Position numbers and translations under genes: made by a program
Notes under the pieces: generated by a model
The model's database searches: none
What the model saw: only the letters and a program-made list of their open reading frames with translations
What the model was told of the DNA's origin: nothing
Part shown: piece after piece, positions 1 through 7,644 of the stretch
Layout: each line of letters begins with the position of its first letter
Numbering within the stretch: the first letter of the stretch is position 1
From: Halorubrum sp. PV6
GTDB taxonomy: Archaea > Halobacteriota > Halobacteria > Halobacteriales > Haloferacaceae
Reading direction: 5' to 3'
Length of the DNA stretch: 64,000 nt
Assembly: GCF_003990725.2 (NCBI RefSeq)
Contig: NZ_CP030064.1
Coordinates: 2,294,001 to 2,358,000 of the forward strand

Positions 1-66
1 GCCGTCTCCGAGCCCGCAGAAACACCCGCCGAGTTGATGACGCGGGTCGAGACGACGATCCAATAG
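1..66 (+). CDS. C-terminal end of an unidentified protein
   Basis: The window opens inside an open frame that encodes 21 residues ending in VETTIQ and stops with TAG at 64-66. The gene begins outside the window, so its function cannot be judged. The codon choice (GTC, GAG, GCC, ACG) matches the neighbouring genes, which supports coding. A T-tract follows about 50 bases downstream. Confidence 0.6.
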   Translation, partial: AVSEPAETPAELMTRVETTIQ

Positions 67-114
67 CGGGGTTGTCGTCGCAGTTCGCCGCACTCAGTCG
101 GCATCGTCTGGCGA

Positions 115-120
115 TTTTTT
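115..120 (+). terminator. T-tract after the truncated first gene
   Basis: Six T residues follow a GC-rich stretch, 49 bases after the stop codon at 66. Archaeal RNA polymerase terminates on such U-rich tracts without needing a hairpin. This is a sequence-based guess. Confidence 0.4.
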
Positions 121-176
121 CGGGTAACGACCGACGGCTCGGGGAGTCCACCGCCGAGGCGTGTAAACCGGCGGTG

Positions 177-184
177 TGTTTATA
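177..184 (+). promoter_or_regulatory. TATA-like box for the first TrmB-type regulator
   Basis: TGTTTATA lies about 24 bases before the ATG at 208. This spacing predicts a leaderless transcript starting at or next to the start codon, as is usual in haloarchaea. Confidence 0.55.
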
Positions 185-207
185 CGGGTGCCGGCGGATC
201 CCCCGGT

Positions 208-1014
208 ATGGCATCTCTCCGCGACCTGGGCCTGTCCGAGTACGAGGCCCGCGCGTACCGCGCGCTCTTACGGACCGGGCCGACCACGGCGAAGGACCTC
301 TCGCGAGCGAGCGAGGTCCCGATGGGCCGGGTGTACGACGTGCTCAACAGTTTAGAACAGCACAACCTCGTTCGGAGCCAGGCCGCCAGCCGGCCGAAAA
401 AGTACGTCGCGGTGGAGCCGGACGCCGCCCTCGACCGGCTGTTAGAGGAGAAGAAGGCGGAGTTAGAGACGCAGGCGGAGCAGTACGAGGCCGTCGTCGA
501 GGACCTCTCGACGGAGCTCGACGCGGGCGAGCCGGTCGACGGGCAGTTCTGGACCGCGGCCGTCGGCGCGGAGGACGCCACCGACCTCCTCTTAGAGCGT
601 ATCGCGGCCGCCGAGCGGCGGATGGTCGTCGTCGCCGGCGCGCCCGCGACCGGGTTCGACCTCGGGACGATCGGCGAGCAGGTGACCGACGAGTTGGAGG
701 CGGCCTTAGACCGCGGCGTCGAGATACGCGTGCTGTTGTCGCCGGGGACCGTGGACGCGCTGCCGCGCAGCGTCGGACGCCGATACACCGCGGATCTCTC
801 CGACATGCCGGGGTTCGAAGTGCGCACCACCGCCGGCGTCGACGGGACCTTCTCCGTGTTCGACGGCGTCGAGGTGTGCATCGAGGTGCCACACCCCCTC
901 TCCGGGGACGAGCCGTTCGCGATGATCGACGTGAAGGACGCGGAGTTCGCGGCGAGCGTCAAAGACCAGTTCGAGCCGCAGTGGGAGGACGCCGAGCCGC
1001 TGACGTTCGGGTGA
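208..1014 (+). CDS. TrmB-family transcriptional regulator
   Basis: This 268-residue protein begins with a winged helix-turn-helix (about residues 1-75) of the TrmB type: an SEYEARAYRALL helix, TTAKDLSRASEVP, and a recognition region around GRVYDVLNSLE. A short coiled coil follows at about 80-115 (LLEEKKAELETQAEQYEAVV). The C-terminal half (about 120-265) is the ligand-sensing type domain of the family. TrmB-like proteins control sugar or central metabolic genes, but the ligand here is unknown. It stands alone, transcribed toward mptA. The ATG at 208 is preferred because the TATA box at 177 sets a leaderless start. A second TrmB-like gene at 32946-34028 is only distantly similar and longer. 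Confidence 0.85.
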   Translation: MASLRDLGLSEYEARAYRALLRTGPTTAKDLSRASEVPMGRVYDVLNSLEQHNLVRSQAASRPKKYVAVEPDAALDRLLEEKKAELETQAEQYEAVVEDLSTELDAGEPVDGQFWTAAVGAEDATDLLLERIAAAERRMVVVAGAPATGFDLGTIGEQVTDELEAALDRGVEIRVLLSPGTVDALPRSVGRRYTADLSDMPGFEVRTTAGVDGTFSVFDGVEVCIEVPHPLSGDEPFAMIDVKDAEFAASVKDQFEPQWEDAEPLTFG

Positions 1015-1095
1015 GCCGGCTCGCCGCTCCGTGTCGAAAGCAAACAGCCCGGCCGGGCGACGCTCGCGCGACCGGTCGACGGGTCCGTACCGCCC

Positions 1096-2028
1096 TCAGT
1101 GCTCGGCGTTCAGTTCGTCTCGCAGGTCGCCCATCGTGACCTCGCGCTCGGCGTGGGCGTTGTGCTGGTGGATCGACTCGTCGTTCGACTGTTTCATGTG
1201 GATCACGGCGTCGTCCGGGAGGTGATCGAACTCCTCGACGGTGCCCTCGGCCAGCGCGCGGACGCAGTCCTCGACGAACTTCGCGTCGGCGTGTGCCTCG
1301 TAGGTCATGTGGTCTTCGTCCGGGCGCTTCGCCATGTTGTAGATCCGCGCGCTCATCGAGTCGCGAGCGACGTCGATCAGGTCGCGGAGGTCGATGTCGG
1401 GGTGGCCGTCGGTGGTGACGGTGAGCGTCGCGTGGCCGCGCTGTGAGTGGCCCGGCTGCGGGACGGCGTCTAAGAACTCTTCCGTCGTCTCGTCGTCGAC
1501 GCCGAGTTCGGCGAGTTTGTCGCGGGCGCGGGACTCGCTCATCCCCTGCGAGCAGGGACAGACCGTCATACCGGTGACCTCGGCGCCGATCTCCTCGCGG
1601 GTGCCCGCGTCCGTCGCCGTGGCGCTGGCCACGATGGTCGCCGTGCTCTGGGTCTCGATTTCGGACGCCGGCGTGTCCTCGCGGGTGACGAGCTCGGCCG
1701 ACATCGACACCTCGGCGGTGGTCGTGTAGTCGTGTTTCTCTAAGAGTCGCTCGGCGGCGTCGCCACAGACGTCTTCGACGCGATACGCCTCCTCGCGGGT
1801 GATGTCTTCGAGGATCTCGTCGACCGTCGCGAGGTTCCGCGACATGTCGATCCCCTTGCGGCCGCCGGGGAGATCGACGAACACCTCGAACTCGGCCATG
1901 AGGACGATGGGGCGTTTGTCGCCGCGAGCGAGTTTGACGAGTTTCTCGACGCCGGTGACGCCCACCTGCGACAGCCCGACAGAGACGTCCGGCGCCGACG
2001 CCTGAACGTCTGGCAGCTGATGACTCAT
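1096..2028 (-). CDS. mptA: GTP cyclohydrolase MptA (FolE2/COG1469 type)
   Basis: The 310-residue protein belongs to the MptA/FolE2 family, which opens GTP to the 7,8-dihydroneopterin 2',3'-cyclic phosphate used for pterin synthesis and, in archaea, for archaeosine-type tRNA modification. Visible family motifs are RKGIDMSR (57-64), CPCSQ (157-161) and HSQRGHA (194-200), with the Cys and His residues expected to bind the active-site metal. The length is normal for the archaeal enzyme. It is divergent from rpl21e, with a TATA-like box and palindrome just upstream that suggest its own regulated promoter. I am confident in the family. The exact reaction product is taken from knowledge of archaeal MptA. 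Confidence 0.93.
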   Translation of the reverse strand: MSHQLPDVQASAPDVSVGLSQVGVTGVEKLVKLARGDKRPIVLMAEFEVFVDLPGGRKGIDMSRNLATVDEILEDITREEAYRVEDVCGDAAERLLEKHDYTTTAEVSMSAELVTREDTPASEIETQSTATIVASATATDAGTREEIGAEVTGMTVCPCSQGMSESRARDKLAELGVDDETTEEFLDAVPQPGHSQRGHATLTVTTDGHPDIDLRDLIDVARDSMSARIYNMAKRPDEDHMTYEAHADAKFVEDCVRALAEGTVEEFDHLPDDAVIHMKQSNDESIHQHNAHAEREVTMGDLRDELNAEH

Positions 2029-2051
2029 TACAAATAGCGTAGGGTTTCAGG

Positions 2052-2072
2052 GGATTATCCCTTTCGAAAGGG
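2052..2072 (-). promoter_or_regulatory. mptA promoter with a 14-bp perfect palindrome
   Basis: Read on the minus strand, a TATA-like GGATAAT lies about 25 bases before the mptA start. Immediately upstream, at 2059-2072, is the perfect palindrome CCCTTTCGAAAGGG, covering the position where TFB would contact the BRE. A dimeric repressor bound here would block initiation. The bound protein is unknown. Confidence 0.45.
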
Positions 2073-2199
2073 GGAGTCGCGTCGGGTACTTTCGCGGGTC
2101 GACTGCGGGGCCGATCGGGTCGCTCACGGCCGGGCGACGACGCCGCGAGCCGACCGCGCCGGTGTGGTACCGGATCTCGGTCGAGAGGCGTAACGCACC

Positions 2200-2207
2200 A
2201 TTTATAA
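2200..2207 (+). promoter_or_regulatory. TATA box of the rpl21e-rpoF operon
   Basis: ATTTATAA lies 29 bases before the ATG at 2236. It is the best TATA match in the mptA-rpl21e gap and predicts a very short leader. Confidence 0.6.
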
Positions 2208-2235
2208 CCGCGGCAGCGGAAGAAGGCGCAAGACC

Positions 2236-2529
2236 ATGCCGAGTTCCAATGGCCCCCAGAAGGCGACTCGCGACAAGCTCTCGAATAAACCCCGCGACCG
2301 CGGCACGTCGCCGCCGCAGCGAGCGATCCAGGAGTTCGACGAGGGGTCGCAGGTCCACCTCAAGATCGACCCCAGCGTCCAGAAGGGTCGCTTCCACCCC
2401 CGCTTCGACGGCCGCACCGGCACGGTGGTCGGCAAGCAGGGCGCCGCGTTCAAAGTCGAAATCTCGGACGGCGGGAAGGCGAAGACGCTCATCGTCGCCG
2501 CCGCCCACATGAGCGCACAGCAGAACTGA
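2236..2529 (+). CDS. rpl21e: 50S ribosomal protein L21e
   Basis: The 97-residue protein matches archaeal and eukaryotic L21e. It has an N-terminal basic tail ([21 protein letters not shown]), then an SH3-like barrel with [24 protein letters not shown] and [13 protein letters not shown]. It is part of the large subunit. It is followed after six bases by rpoF, a pairing common in archaea, so the two are probably co-transcribed from the TATA box at 2200. Confidence 0.95.
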   Translation: MPSSNGPQKATRDKLSNKPRDRGTSPPQRAIQEFDEGSQVHLKIDPSVQKGRFHPRFDGRTGTVVGKQGAAFKVEISDGGKAKTLIVAAAHMSAQQN

Positions 2530-2535
2530 ACCGCA

Positions 2536-2892
2536 ATGACGATATTCAAAGAGAAGCTCGACGAGGAGTACGTCACCACCTCCGAAGCGAAGGAGATCCT
2601 CGTGGATATCGAGGCGGAGCGCGCGGACGACGAGGACCGTGACCTCCGCTACGAGCTCGCCCGCGCGATCGAACACGTCAACCGGTTCGCCCACCTCGAC
2701 GCCGAGGAGTCCCGCGAACTCGTCGAGGAGCTGACCGAACTCGACCAGATCGACGTGCCGACCGCGGTGAAGATCGCCGACCTCCTCCCCGAGGACCGAA
2801 CCGAACTGCGCTCGGTGTTCGCACAGGAGCGCTACTCGCTCGACGGCGACGAACTCGACGACGTACTCGACATCGTCGCGAAGTACGCCTGA
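2536..2892 (+). CDS. rpoF: DNA-directed RNA polymerase subunit F (Rpb4 family)
   Basis: This 118-residue protein is the archaeal Rpb4/RpoF subunit, which pairs with RpoE (Rpb7) to form the stalk of RNA polymerase. The family pattern is visible: an N-terminal YVTTSEAKEIL segment, a central helix DLRYELARAIEHVNRFA, and a C-terminal HRDC-like helical region ending VDDVLDIVAKYA-like. It follows rpl21e by six bases in an operon. In many archaea DUF655 and ksgA come next, whereas here an eIF2B-like gene follows after a T-tract, so the usual cluster is cut short. Confidence 0.93.
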   Translation: MTIFKEKLDEEYVTTSEAKEILVDIEAERADDEDRDLRYELARAIEHVNRFAHLDAEESRELVEELTELDQIDVPTAVKIADLLPEDRTELRSVFAQERYSLDGDELDDVLDIVAKYA

Positions 2893-2920
2893 GGCGGGGC
2901 CGTCCGGCGACTCGCTCGCG

Positions 2921-2925
2921 TTTTT
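2921..2925 (+). terminator. T-tract after rpoF
   Basis: Five T residues follow GC-rich sequence 29 bases after the rpoF stop codon. The tract plausibly ends the rpl21e-rpoF transcript. Confidence 0.35.
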
Positions 2926-3015
2926 CCGTCACATCGGATCGAGGCGCTCGACGCGGAGCCGTCGGCTCGGCGGGACCCCGGAACCCCTTTGCGTCGGGGC
3001 GACGACCGTTGGGGT

Positions 3016-3858
3016 ATGATCGACGAGACGGTCGCCGAGATCCGGGCGATGCGGACCCACAGCACCTCGGCGGTGGCTGTGAAGGCGACGCGGTCGCTCA
3101 CGGAGCTGCTCGAACGGGAGTACGTGACGGTCGACGAGTTCGAGCGCGACCTCGAACACAACGCGGGGGTGTTGCGGCGGTCGAACCCCTCACACGCCGC
3201 GCTCCACAACGCCATGCGCGAGGTCGAACGCTCCATCGTCGGCGAGGCGACGAGCGTCGAGGACGGGAAACAGCGGCTCGAAGACACCATCGAGCGCGTC
3301 ACCGACGACATCGAGACGGCGAAAGGCGAGGCGGCCGCCAACGCCGCCGAACACATCGACGACGGCGACACGCTGTTGGTCCACGACTACTCGACGACGG
3401 TCCTCGAATCCATCGAGAACGCCGCCCGCGACGGCGCCCACCTGACGGTGTACGTCACCGAGGCGCGTCCGCGAACCCTCGGACGGAAGACGGTCCGCGC
3501 GCTCGCCGGGATGGCGCGCGTCGACGCCCGGATGGTGGTCGACAGCGCGATGGGCTACGCCCTCCGCGACTGCGACCGCGTCATGCTCGGGATCACCTGC
3601 ATGACCGGCGGGACGTACTACAACCGCATCGGAACCTTCCCGGTCGTCGTCACCGCCCGCGAACTCGGCGTCCCGGTGACGGCGGTCGGCTCCGGCGCGA
3701 AACAGATCGAGGAGTTCCGGTTCGAAAACGAGTTCCGCGACGCGGTCGAGGTGATGCGCGAGCCCGTCGAGGACGTGACGATAGAGAACCCGAGCTACGA
3801 CGCGACCCCGATCGGGATGATAGACACCGTGATCACCGACGACGGCGTCGTCGAGTAG
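3016..3858 (+). CDS. eIF2B alpha/beta/delta-like protein lacking isomerase active-site residues
   Basis: The 280-residue protein has the eIF2B-alpha/MtnA/ribose-1,5-bisphosphate isomerase fold: an N-terminal helical part with RRSNPSHAALHNAM, then a Rossmann-like part with TVYVTEARPRTLGRKT, VDSAMGYALRDC and NRIGTFPVVVTARELGVPV. In the sugar isomerases of this family a catalytic Cys sits in a THC-like motif and a catalytic Asp in a GAD motif. Here the matching segments read VHDYSTTV and LGITCM, so both are absent. That favours a non-catalytic eIF2B-like role or an unknown activity over ribose-bisphosphate isomerase. The ATG at 3016 was chosen over an upstream in-frame codon because the conserved N-terminal helix starts there. 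Confidence 0.8.
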   Translation: MIDETVAEIRAMRTHSTSAVAVKATRSLTELLEREYVTVDEFERDLEHNAGVLRRSNPSHAALHNAMREVERSIVGEATSVEDGKQRLEDTIERVTDDIETAKGEAAANAAEHIDDGDTLLVHDYSTTVLESIENAARDGAHLTVYVTEARPRTLGRKTVRALAGMARVDARMVVDSAMGYALRDCDRVMLGITCMTGGTYYNRIGTFPVVVTARELGVPVTAVGSGAKQIEEFRFENEFRDAVEVMREPVEDVTIENPSYDATPIGMIDTVITDDGVVE

Positions 3859-3973
3859 CCGGACCGGCTCGGAGTGCACGGAAACCGGCTCACCGGCTCG
3901 TTCGGGAAACCGTCGCGTCCGTCCCTGAGATTCGCCACAAGCGCTTTGTACGTGTGCCGTGTTAGCGCATACA

Positions 3974-4948
3974 ATGAGCGTAGGACAGGTGTCGGCGGGG
4001 GCGCTCCGGCTGCGGGACACGGCGCCCGCGACGGAGTGTGCCGGCTGGTCCTGTGACCTCGTCTCGGCCGCGACCGATCCGGCCGTACTCGCCGCGGTGG
4101 GGCTCGTCGGCGTCGCCGCGTTCGTCGCGCTGGCGTACGTCCGGGACGCCAAGGCGGCGTGCCGGAGCGAGCGGCGGCGAGTCCTCGACGAGCGCGAGGC
4201 GTTCGAGGAGTTCGCCGTCGCCGTTGCTCGGCTCGACACGGCCCCCGTCCCGGCGACCGTGTCGTCGCTCGACGGGCCGGCGGCGACGGTCCGAACGGGC
4301 GCACCGTTCGGCGGCGAGCACGCGACCGGCGGCGACGTCCGGCTCCGGCGGGTGCTGGCGTCGTACCGGGACACGGTGATGTCGGTCCCCCACTACCGCG
4401 AGGAGTACGACGAGTCGGTCGCGGAGAGCCTCGCCGCCGAACTCGGCCCCGACACGACCGCGGCGTTGGCCTCGAACGGCACGCTTTCGCCCGGCGCGCA
4501 GTCGGCGCTGGTGCGGCGCAGTCGGCGGGCGGCCGACGCCCGCTCGTCGCTGGCCGACGCCATCGCGGCGGAGGAAGACGCCCTCGCCCGGTACGAGACC
4601 GATCTGGAGCGCGTCGACCGGCGGCGGCGACGGCTCGTCGAACACCTCGACGGCGTGCGAAGCGACCGGACGGGGGCGGCGATCGACGTGTGGGAGCGGC
4701 TCGGCGACCTCGAACCCGAGTGTGACGCGATCGCCGAGGAGCGCCAGCGGAGCCTCGGGGACCCGCCGATGCGGCCCGCGGGGGCCGGACCCGGATCCGG
4801 GGACGACGACGGTCGCTCCTTTTATCAGTACCTGTACGGGCCGGTCGACGGGCCCGGTCACCCCGTGTTGGCACAGGTGGTCGCGATCACGGAGCGGGTT
4901 CGGCGCGACCGCGACCGGGTCGCGAGTCGGATCGCCGGCGGGAACTGA
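3974..4948 (+). CDS. Membrane-anchored haloarchaeal coiled-coil protein, unknown function
   Basis: This 324-residue protein is not one I can assign to a function. It has one clear membrane helix near residues 35-55 (PAVLAAVGLVGVAAFVALAY), then a cytoplasmic region rich in Arg, Asp and Glu with long helices (about 60-90 and 190-245) likely to form coiled coils. A conserved-looking segment YRDTVMSVPHYREEYDES lies near 135-153. The layout resembles a haloarchaeal family of unknown function (DUF7260-like, recalled and not checked). The stop is ten bases before the next gene, so the two may share a transcript. The ATG at 3974 is used rather than the GTG at 3959. Confidence 0.7.
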   Translation: MSVGQVSAGALRLRDTAPATECAGWSCDLVSAATDPAVLAAVGLVGVAAFVALAYVRDAKAACRSERRRVLDEREAFEEFAVAVARLDTAPVPATVSSLDGPAATVRTGAPFGGEHATGGDVRLRRVLASYRDTVMSVPHYREEYDESVAESLAAELGPDTTAALASNGTLSPGAQSALVRRSRRAADARSSLADAIAAEEDALARYETDLERVDRRRRRLVEHLDGVRSDRTGAAIDVWERLGDLEPECDAIAEERQRSLGDPPMRPAGAGPGSGDDDGRSFYQYLYGPVDGPGHPVLAQVVAITERVRRDRDRVASRIAGGN

Positions 4949-4957
4949 CCGGAGTCG

Positions 4958-5899
4958 ATGACGGGCCCCGACGCGAACCGCGGTCGGCCGCACGCCAACG
5001 CCGGCTTCCGACGGCTGTTCGACGGCGACGGGCTCACGGTCGGCCTCGGCTTCCCCCTGACTGGGGTGCGGCGCGAGACCCCGGATCCGACCGAGGAGCT
5101 GCGCCTCGCGGAACGCGCCGAGGCGCTCGGCTTCGACGCGCTGTGGGCGCGGGACGTGCCGACCTACTGGCCGCGGTTCGGCGACGCCGGCGGCGCGTTC
5201 GACCCGTGGGCGCTGCTCTCGCACGCGGCCGCCCGCACCGAGACGATCGCGCTCGGCACGTCGAGCGTCGTCCTCCCGCTCCGGCACCCGATCCACCTCG
5301 CGAAGTCCGCGGCGACCGTCGACCGCCTCTCCGACGGGCGGGTCGTCCTCGGCGTCGCGTCCGGGGATCGCGACCCGGAGTACCCGGCGTTCGGCGTCGA
5401 CCCCGAGCGCCGGGGCGAGATGGTCCGCGACCGGATCGCAGCGATGCGCGCCTGCTGGAGCGAGTCGTTCCCCGAAGTCGACGGCGAGTGGGGCGACCTC
5501 GACGGCGACCTCGACGTGCTCCCGAAGCCGACGACCGAGACGCTCCCGGTGTTGCCGACGGGGAACGCCAGGCAGTCGACGGAGTGGATCGCCGACCACG
5601 GCGACGGCTGGCTGTTCTATCACCTCCCGGACGAGACGCTCCGGAGCTACGTCGCGGAGTGGCGCGAACTGGCCGGCGAAAAGCCGTTCTGTATCGCCCT
5701 CGGCGTCGAGTTCGCCGACGACCCGGCCGCCGAACCCGAACAGCTCCACCTCGGCTACCGCGCCGGCGCCGACTGGTTCCGCGACTACTTCGGGCGCCTC
5801 GAATCGGTCGGCGTCGACCACGTCATCGTCGGCCTGCGCGGCGACGACCCCGAGGCGGCGATGGAGCGGTTCGCGACGTCGGTCGCCGGTGAGTGGTAA
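4958..5899 (+). CDS. Luciferase-like (LLM class) oxidoreductase
   Basis: The 313-residue protein has the TIM-barrel pattern of flavin- or F420-dependent luciferase-like monooxygenases. Segments include LTVGLGFPLTG at the first strand, RAEALGFDALWARDVP, TETIALGTSSVVLPLRHPIHLAKSAATVDRLSDGRVVLGVASGD across the flavin-binding strands (about 90-140), and a C-terminal GVDHVIVGLRG. It most resembles the subgroup often called the luciferase family oxidoreductases of about 300 residues. The substrate is unknown. It is probably co-transcribed with the gene upstream and ends just before a guide-RNA locus. Confidence 0.85.
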   Translation: MTGPDANRGRPHANAGFRRLFDGDGLTVGLGFPLTGVRRETPDPTEELRLAERAEALGFDALWARDVPTYWPRFGDAGGAFDPWALLSHAAARTETIALGTSSVVLPLRHPIHLAKSAATVDRLSDGRVVLGVASGDRDPEYPAFGVDPERRGEMVRDRIAAMRACWSESFPEVDGEWGDLDGDLDVLPKPTTETLPVLPTGNARQSTEWIADHGDGWLFYHLPDETLRSYVAEWRELAGEKPFCIALGVEFADDPAAEPEQLHLGYRAGADWFRDYFGRLESVGVDHVIVGLRGDDPEAAMERFATSVAGEW

Positions 5900-5951
5900 C
5901 AGGGTGCGCGGTCGGCTTGGTCAGTCGCCGCAAGCGCTCCATCGCGGGAGG

Positions 5952-5957
5952 TTTATA
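5952..5957 (+). promoter_or_regulatory. TATA box of the box C/D RNA gene
   Basis: TTTATA lies about 25 bases before the predicted 5' end of the RNA at 5982. No protein gene starts downstream on this strand until 7391, so this TATA box is best explained as the promoter of the small RNA. Confidence 0.55.
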
Positions 5958-5981
5958 CCCGCCGACGGCCACGCTGGAGAC

Positions 5982-6046
5982 GGTGGCCATGACGACGTGT
6001 TACCCCCACTGAGCCCCTTGTGATGAGGGTTTTCCACCGAGCCACC
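5982..6046 (+). ncRNA. Box C/D guide RNA (candidate)
   Basis: In order, the sequence shows a 5' stem strand GGTGGC (5982-5987), box C ATGACGA (5989-5995), a 13-base guide, box D' CTGA (6009-6012), a 7-base spacer, box C' GTGATGA (6020-6026), a 10-base guide, box D CCGA (6037-6040), and a 3' stem strand GCCACC (6041-6046) fully complementary to the first. Internal boxes are perfect. The terminal C and D boxes each carry C where U is expected, at the two positions that face each other as the U-U pair of the kink-turn. Size, order and spacing fit archaeal 2'-O-methylation guides. The first guide contains GTTACCCCC, complementary to the GGGGGUAAC that I recall in helix 69 of archaeal 23S rRNA. 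Confidence 0.72.
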
Positions 6047-6184
6047 ACTTAAAAATCGCGAGCGACGGCGTCGGCGGTTCGGCCGGTACGCGCCCGTCGC
6101 GACCGACCGCGGTGAAAGTTGTGTACGTGTCGCAGACCCCGCCGCAGTCCGGCGGTCTCGAAGAGAAACGAGCGGGTCGGCGGC

Positions 6185-7258
6185 TCAGTACGACGCGGCG
6201 CGTTTGTCCAGGCCGGCGGCCTCGATGTCGTCGCCGTCGACGGAGGTGCGGAGCACGTCCATCCCGTCGTCGCGGTCGATGTCGAAGTTGCGCGCGTACA
6301 GCTCGTCGACGCGCTCGTACTCGGCGTCGGAGAGGGCGGGCACGTCGCTCGCGGCGCTCCACTCGGCGATGTCGTCGGCGTCGCGGAACGTCGGCGTGAC
6401 AGAGGCGACCTCGTCGTGGGCGAGCAGCCAGCGGATCGCGGCCTGCGCCATCGTGCGCGTCCCCTCGGCGTGGTCGGGTGACTCGAGGAACCGGAGCGCC
6501 TCGACTTTCTCCCAGCCGGTCTCGTACCACTCTTTGGGTCGGTGCGAGCGGTGGTCGCCGTCTTCGAGGACGGTTTCGGGCGTCACCTGCTCGTTGAGGA
6601 GGCCGGAGGAGTGCGGGACGCGGGCGATGACGGAGGTGTCGGCGCCGGACTCGCGGATAGTGTCGACGAAGTGGCGGCCGGGCTCCTGCTCGAAGACGTT
6701 GAACACGGTCTGGACCGCGTCGAACTCCTCGTACTCGACGGTCGCGTCGCCCTCGGCGAGCCAGCCGATGGAGGGGCCGAGCGCCCAGCCGAGCGCGCGG
6801 ACGCGACCGTCGGCCTTCCACTCGCGGAGGAGGTCCCGAACCTCGGGGGTGACCTCGTCGACGTTGGCGTTGTGGAGCTGGAGCACGTCGACGTAGTCGG
6901 TGTCGAGCCGGTCCAGCGAGGCCTCGAACGCCTCGGTGAGGTACTCGCGGTTCAGCTCCTTCGGCAGTTCGCCGTGGCCCGCCTGCGGGTTGTCGTAGAA
7001 GTCGTAGCCGATCTTCGTCGACAGCGTCACCTCGTCGCGGCGGCCGTCGATCGCTTTCCCGATGATCGTCTCGCTGTCGCCGTGGCCGTACACGTCGCCG
7101 GTGTCGACGTACGTGACGCCCGCGTCGAGCGCCGTCTCGACCATCTCGATCGCCTGTTCGTCCGAGCGGTCGCCCCACCAGTCCGTGCCGACGACCCACG
7201 CGCCGAAGCCGATCTCCGAGACCTCGACGCCGGAGTTCCCGAGTTCGCGGTGCTGCAT
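6185..7258 (-). CDS. Aldo/keto reductase
   Basis: The 357-residue protein is an NAD(P)H-dependent aldo/keto reductase with the expected (beta/alpha)8 motifs: GNSGVEVSEIGFGAWVVG at the start, VTYVDTGDVYGHGDSE with the catalytic Asp and Tyr, TLSTKIGYDF with the Lys, and YVDVLQLHNAN with the His. The substrate cannot be read from sequence. It is transcribed alone, divergently from a small membrane-protein gene, with a TATA-like ACTTATCGGG upstream (about 7280, reading on the minus strand). It is only distantly similar to the second reductase at 19473-20444. Confidence 0.9.
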   Translation of the reverse strand: MQHRELGNSGVEVSEIGFGAWVVGTDWWGDRSDEQAIEMVETALDAGVTYVDTGDVYGHGDSETIIGKAIDGRRDEVTLSTKIGYDFYDNPQAGHGELPKELNREYLTEAFEASLDRLDTDYVDVLQLHNANVDEVTPEVRDLLREWKADGRVRALGWALGPSIGWLAEGDATVEYEEFDAVQTVFNVFEQEPGRHFVDTIRESGADTSVIARVPHSSGLLNEQVTPETVLEDGDHRSHRPKEWYETGWEKVEALRFLESPDHAEGTRTMAQAAIRWLLAHDEVASVTPTFRDADDIAEWSAASDVPALSDAEYERVDELYARNFDIDRDDGMDVLRTSVDGDDIEAAGLDKRAASY

Positions 7259-7390
7259 GCCCGGTGATTAGCGGTCGGGACACTTATCGGGCGCGGTCGA
7301 TCCCACGGTTGCAGAACAGAAGCGGTGATCGGCAGTCCGACGGCGACCGCTCCGTTGGATTTTTGACGACCGACTCTCTTCGTGGCTCGC

Positions 7391-7579
7391 ATGGAGAAGT
7401 CCCTCCGCCGGCGGCTCGACGCCGTCGTTGCGCTGCTCGCGGTCGTCGCCGTCGCCTCGGTCACCGCCCTGTGGTTATCGTTCGGCAGCGCCGGAATCGT
7501 CACGGCCGTCGTCATGGCCGTCGGCGTGTCGTTCGTCGGCGTCATCGTCGCCCTGTTCGTCAACGCCGAACTCCGCTGA
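7391..7579 (+). CDS. Small two-helix membrane protein
   Basis: This 62-residue protein starts with a basic segment MEKSLRRRLD followed by two membrane helices: about 10-30 (AVVALLAVVAVASVTALWLS) and 34-58 (GIVTAVVMAVGVSFVGVIVALFV). It ends NAELR. Proteins of this size and layout are common in haloarchaea, but the role is unknown. The ATG at 7391 is favoured over the GTG at 7382 because the basic start then precedes the first helix directly. Confidence 0.65.
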   Translation: MEKSLRRRLDAVVALLAVVAVASVTALWLSFGSAGIVTAVVMAVGVSFVGVIVALFVNAELR

Positions 7580-7644
7580 CCGGCGTCCGCGCGTCGCGTT
7601 CGCACAACCGAATCCCTTTGAGGGACGGCGACGAAAGAGGGGCG

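Noticed and set aside
3962-5821. A 619-codon minus-strand frame opposite the membrane-anchored protein and luciferase-like genes
   Set aside because: The composition is unlike haloarchaeal proteins (Arg/Pro-rich), and the plus-strand genes have clear family motifs.
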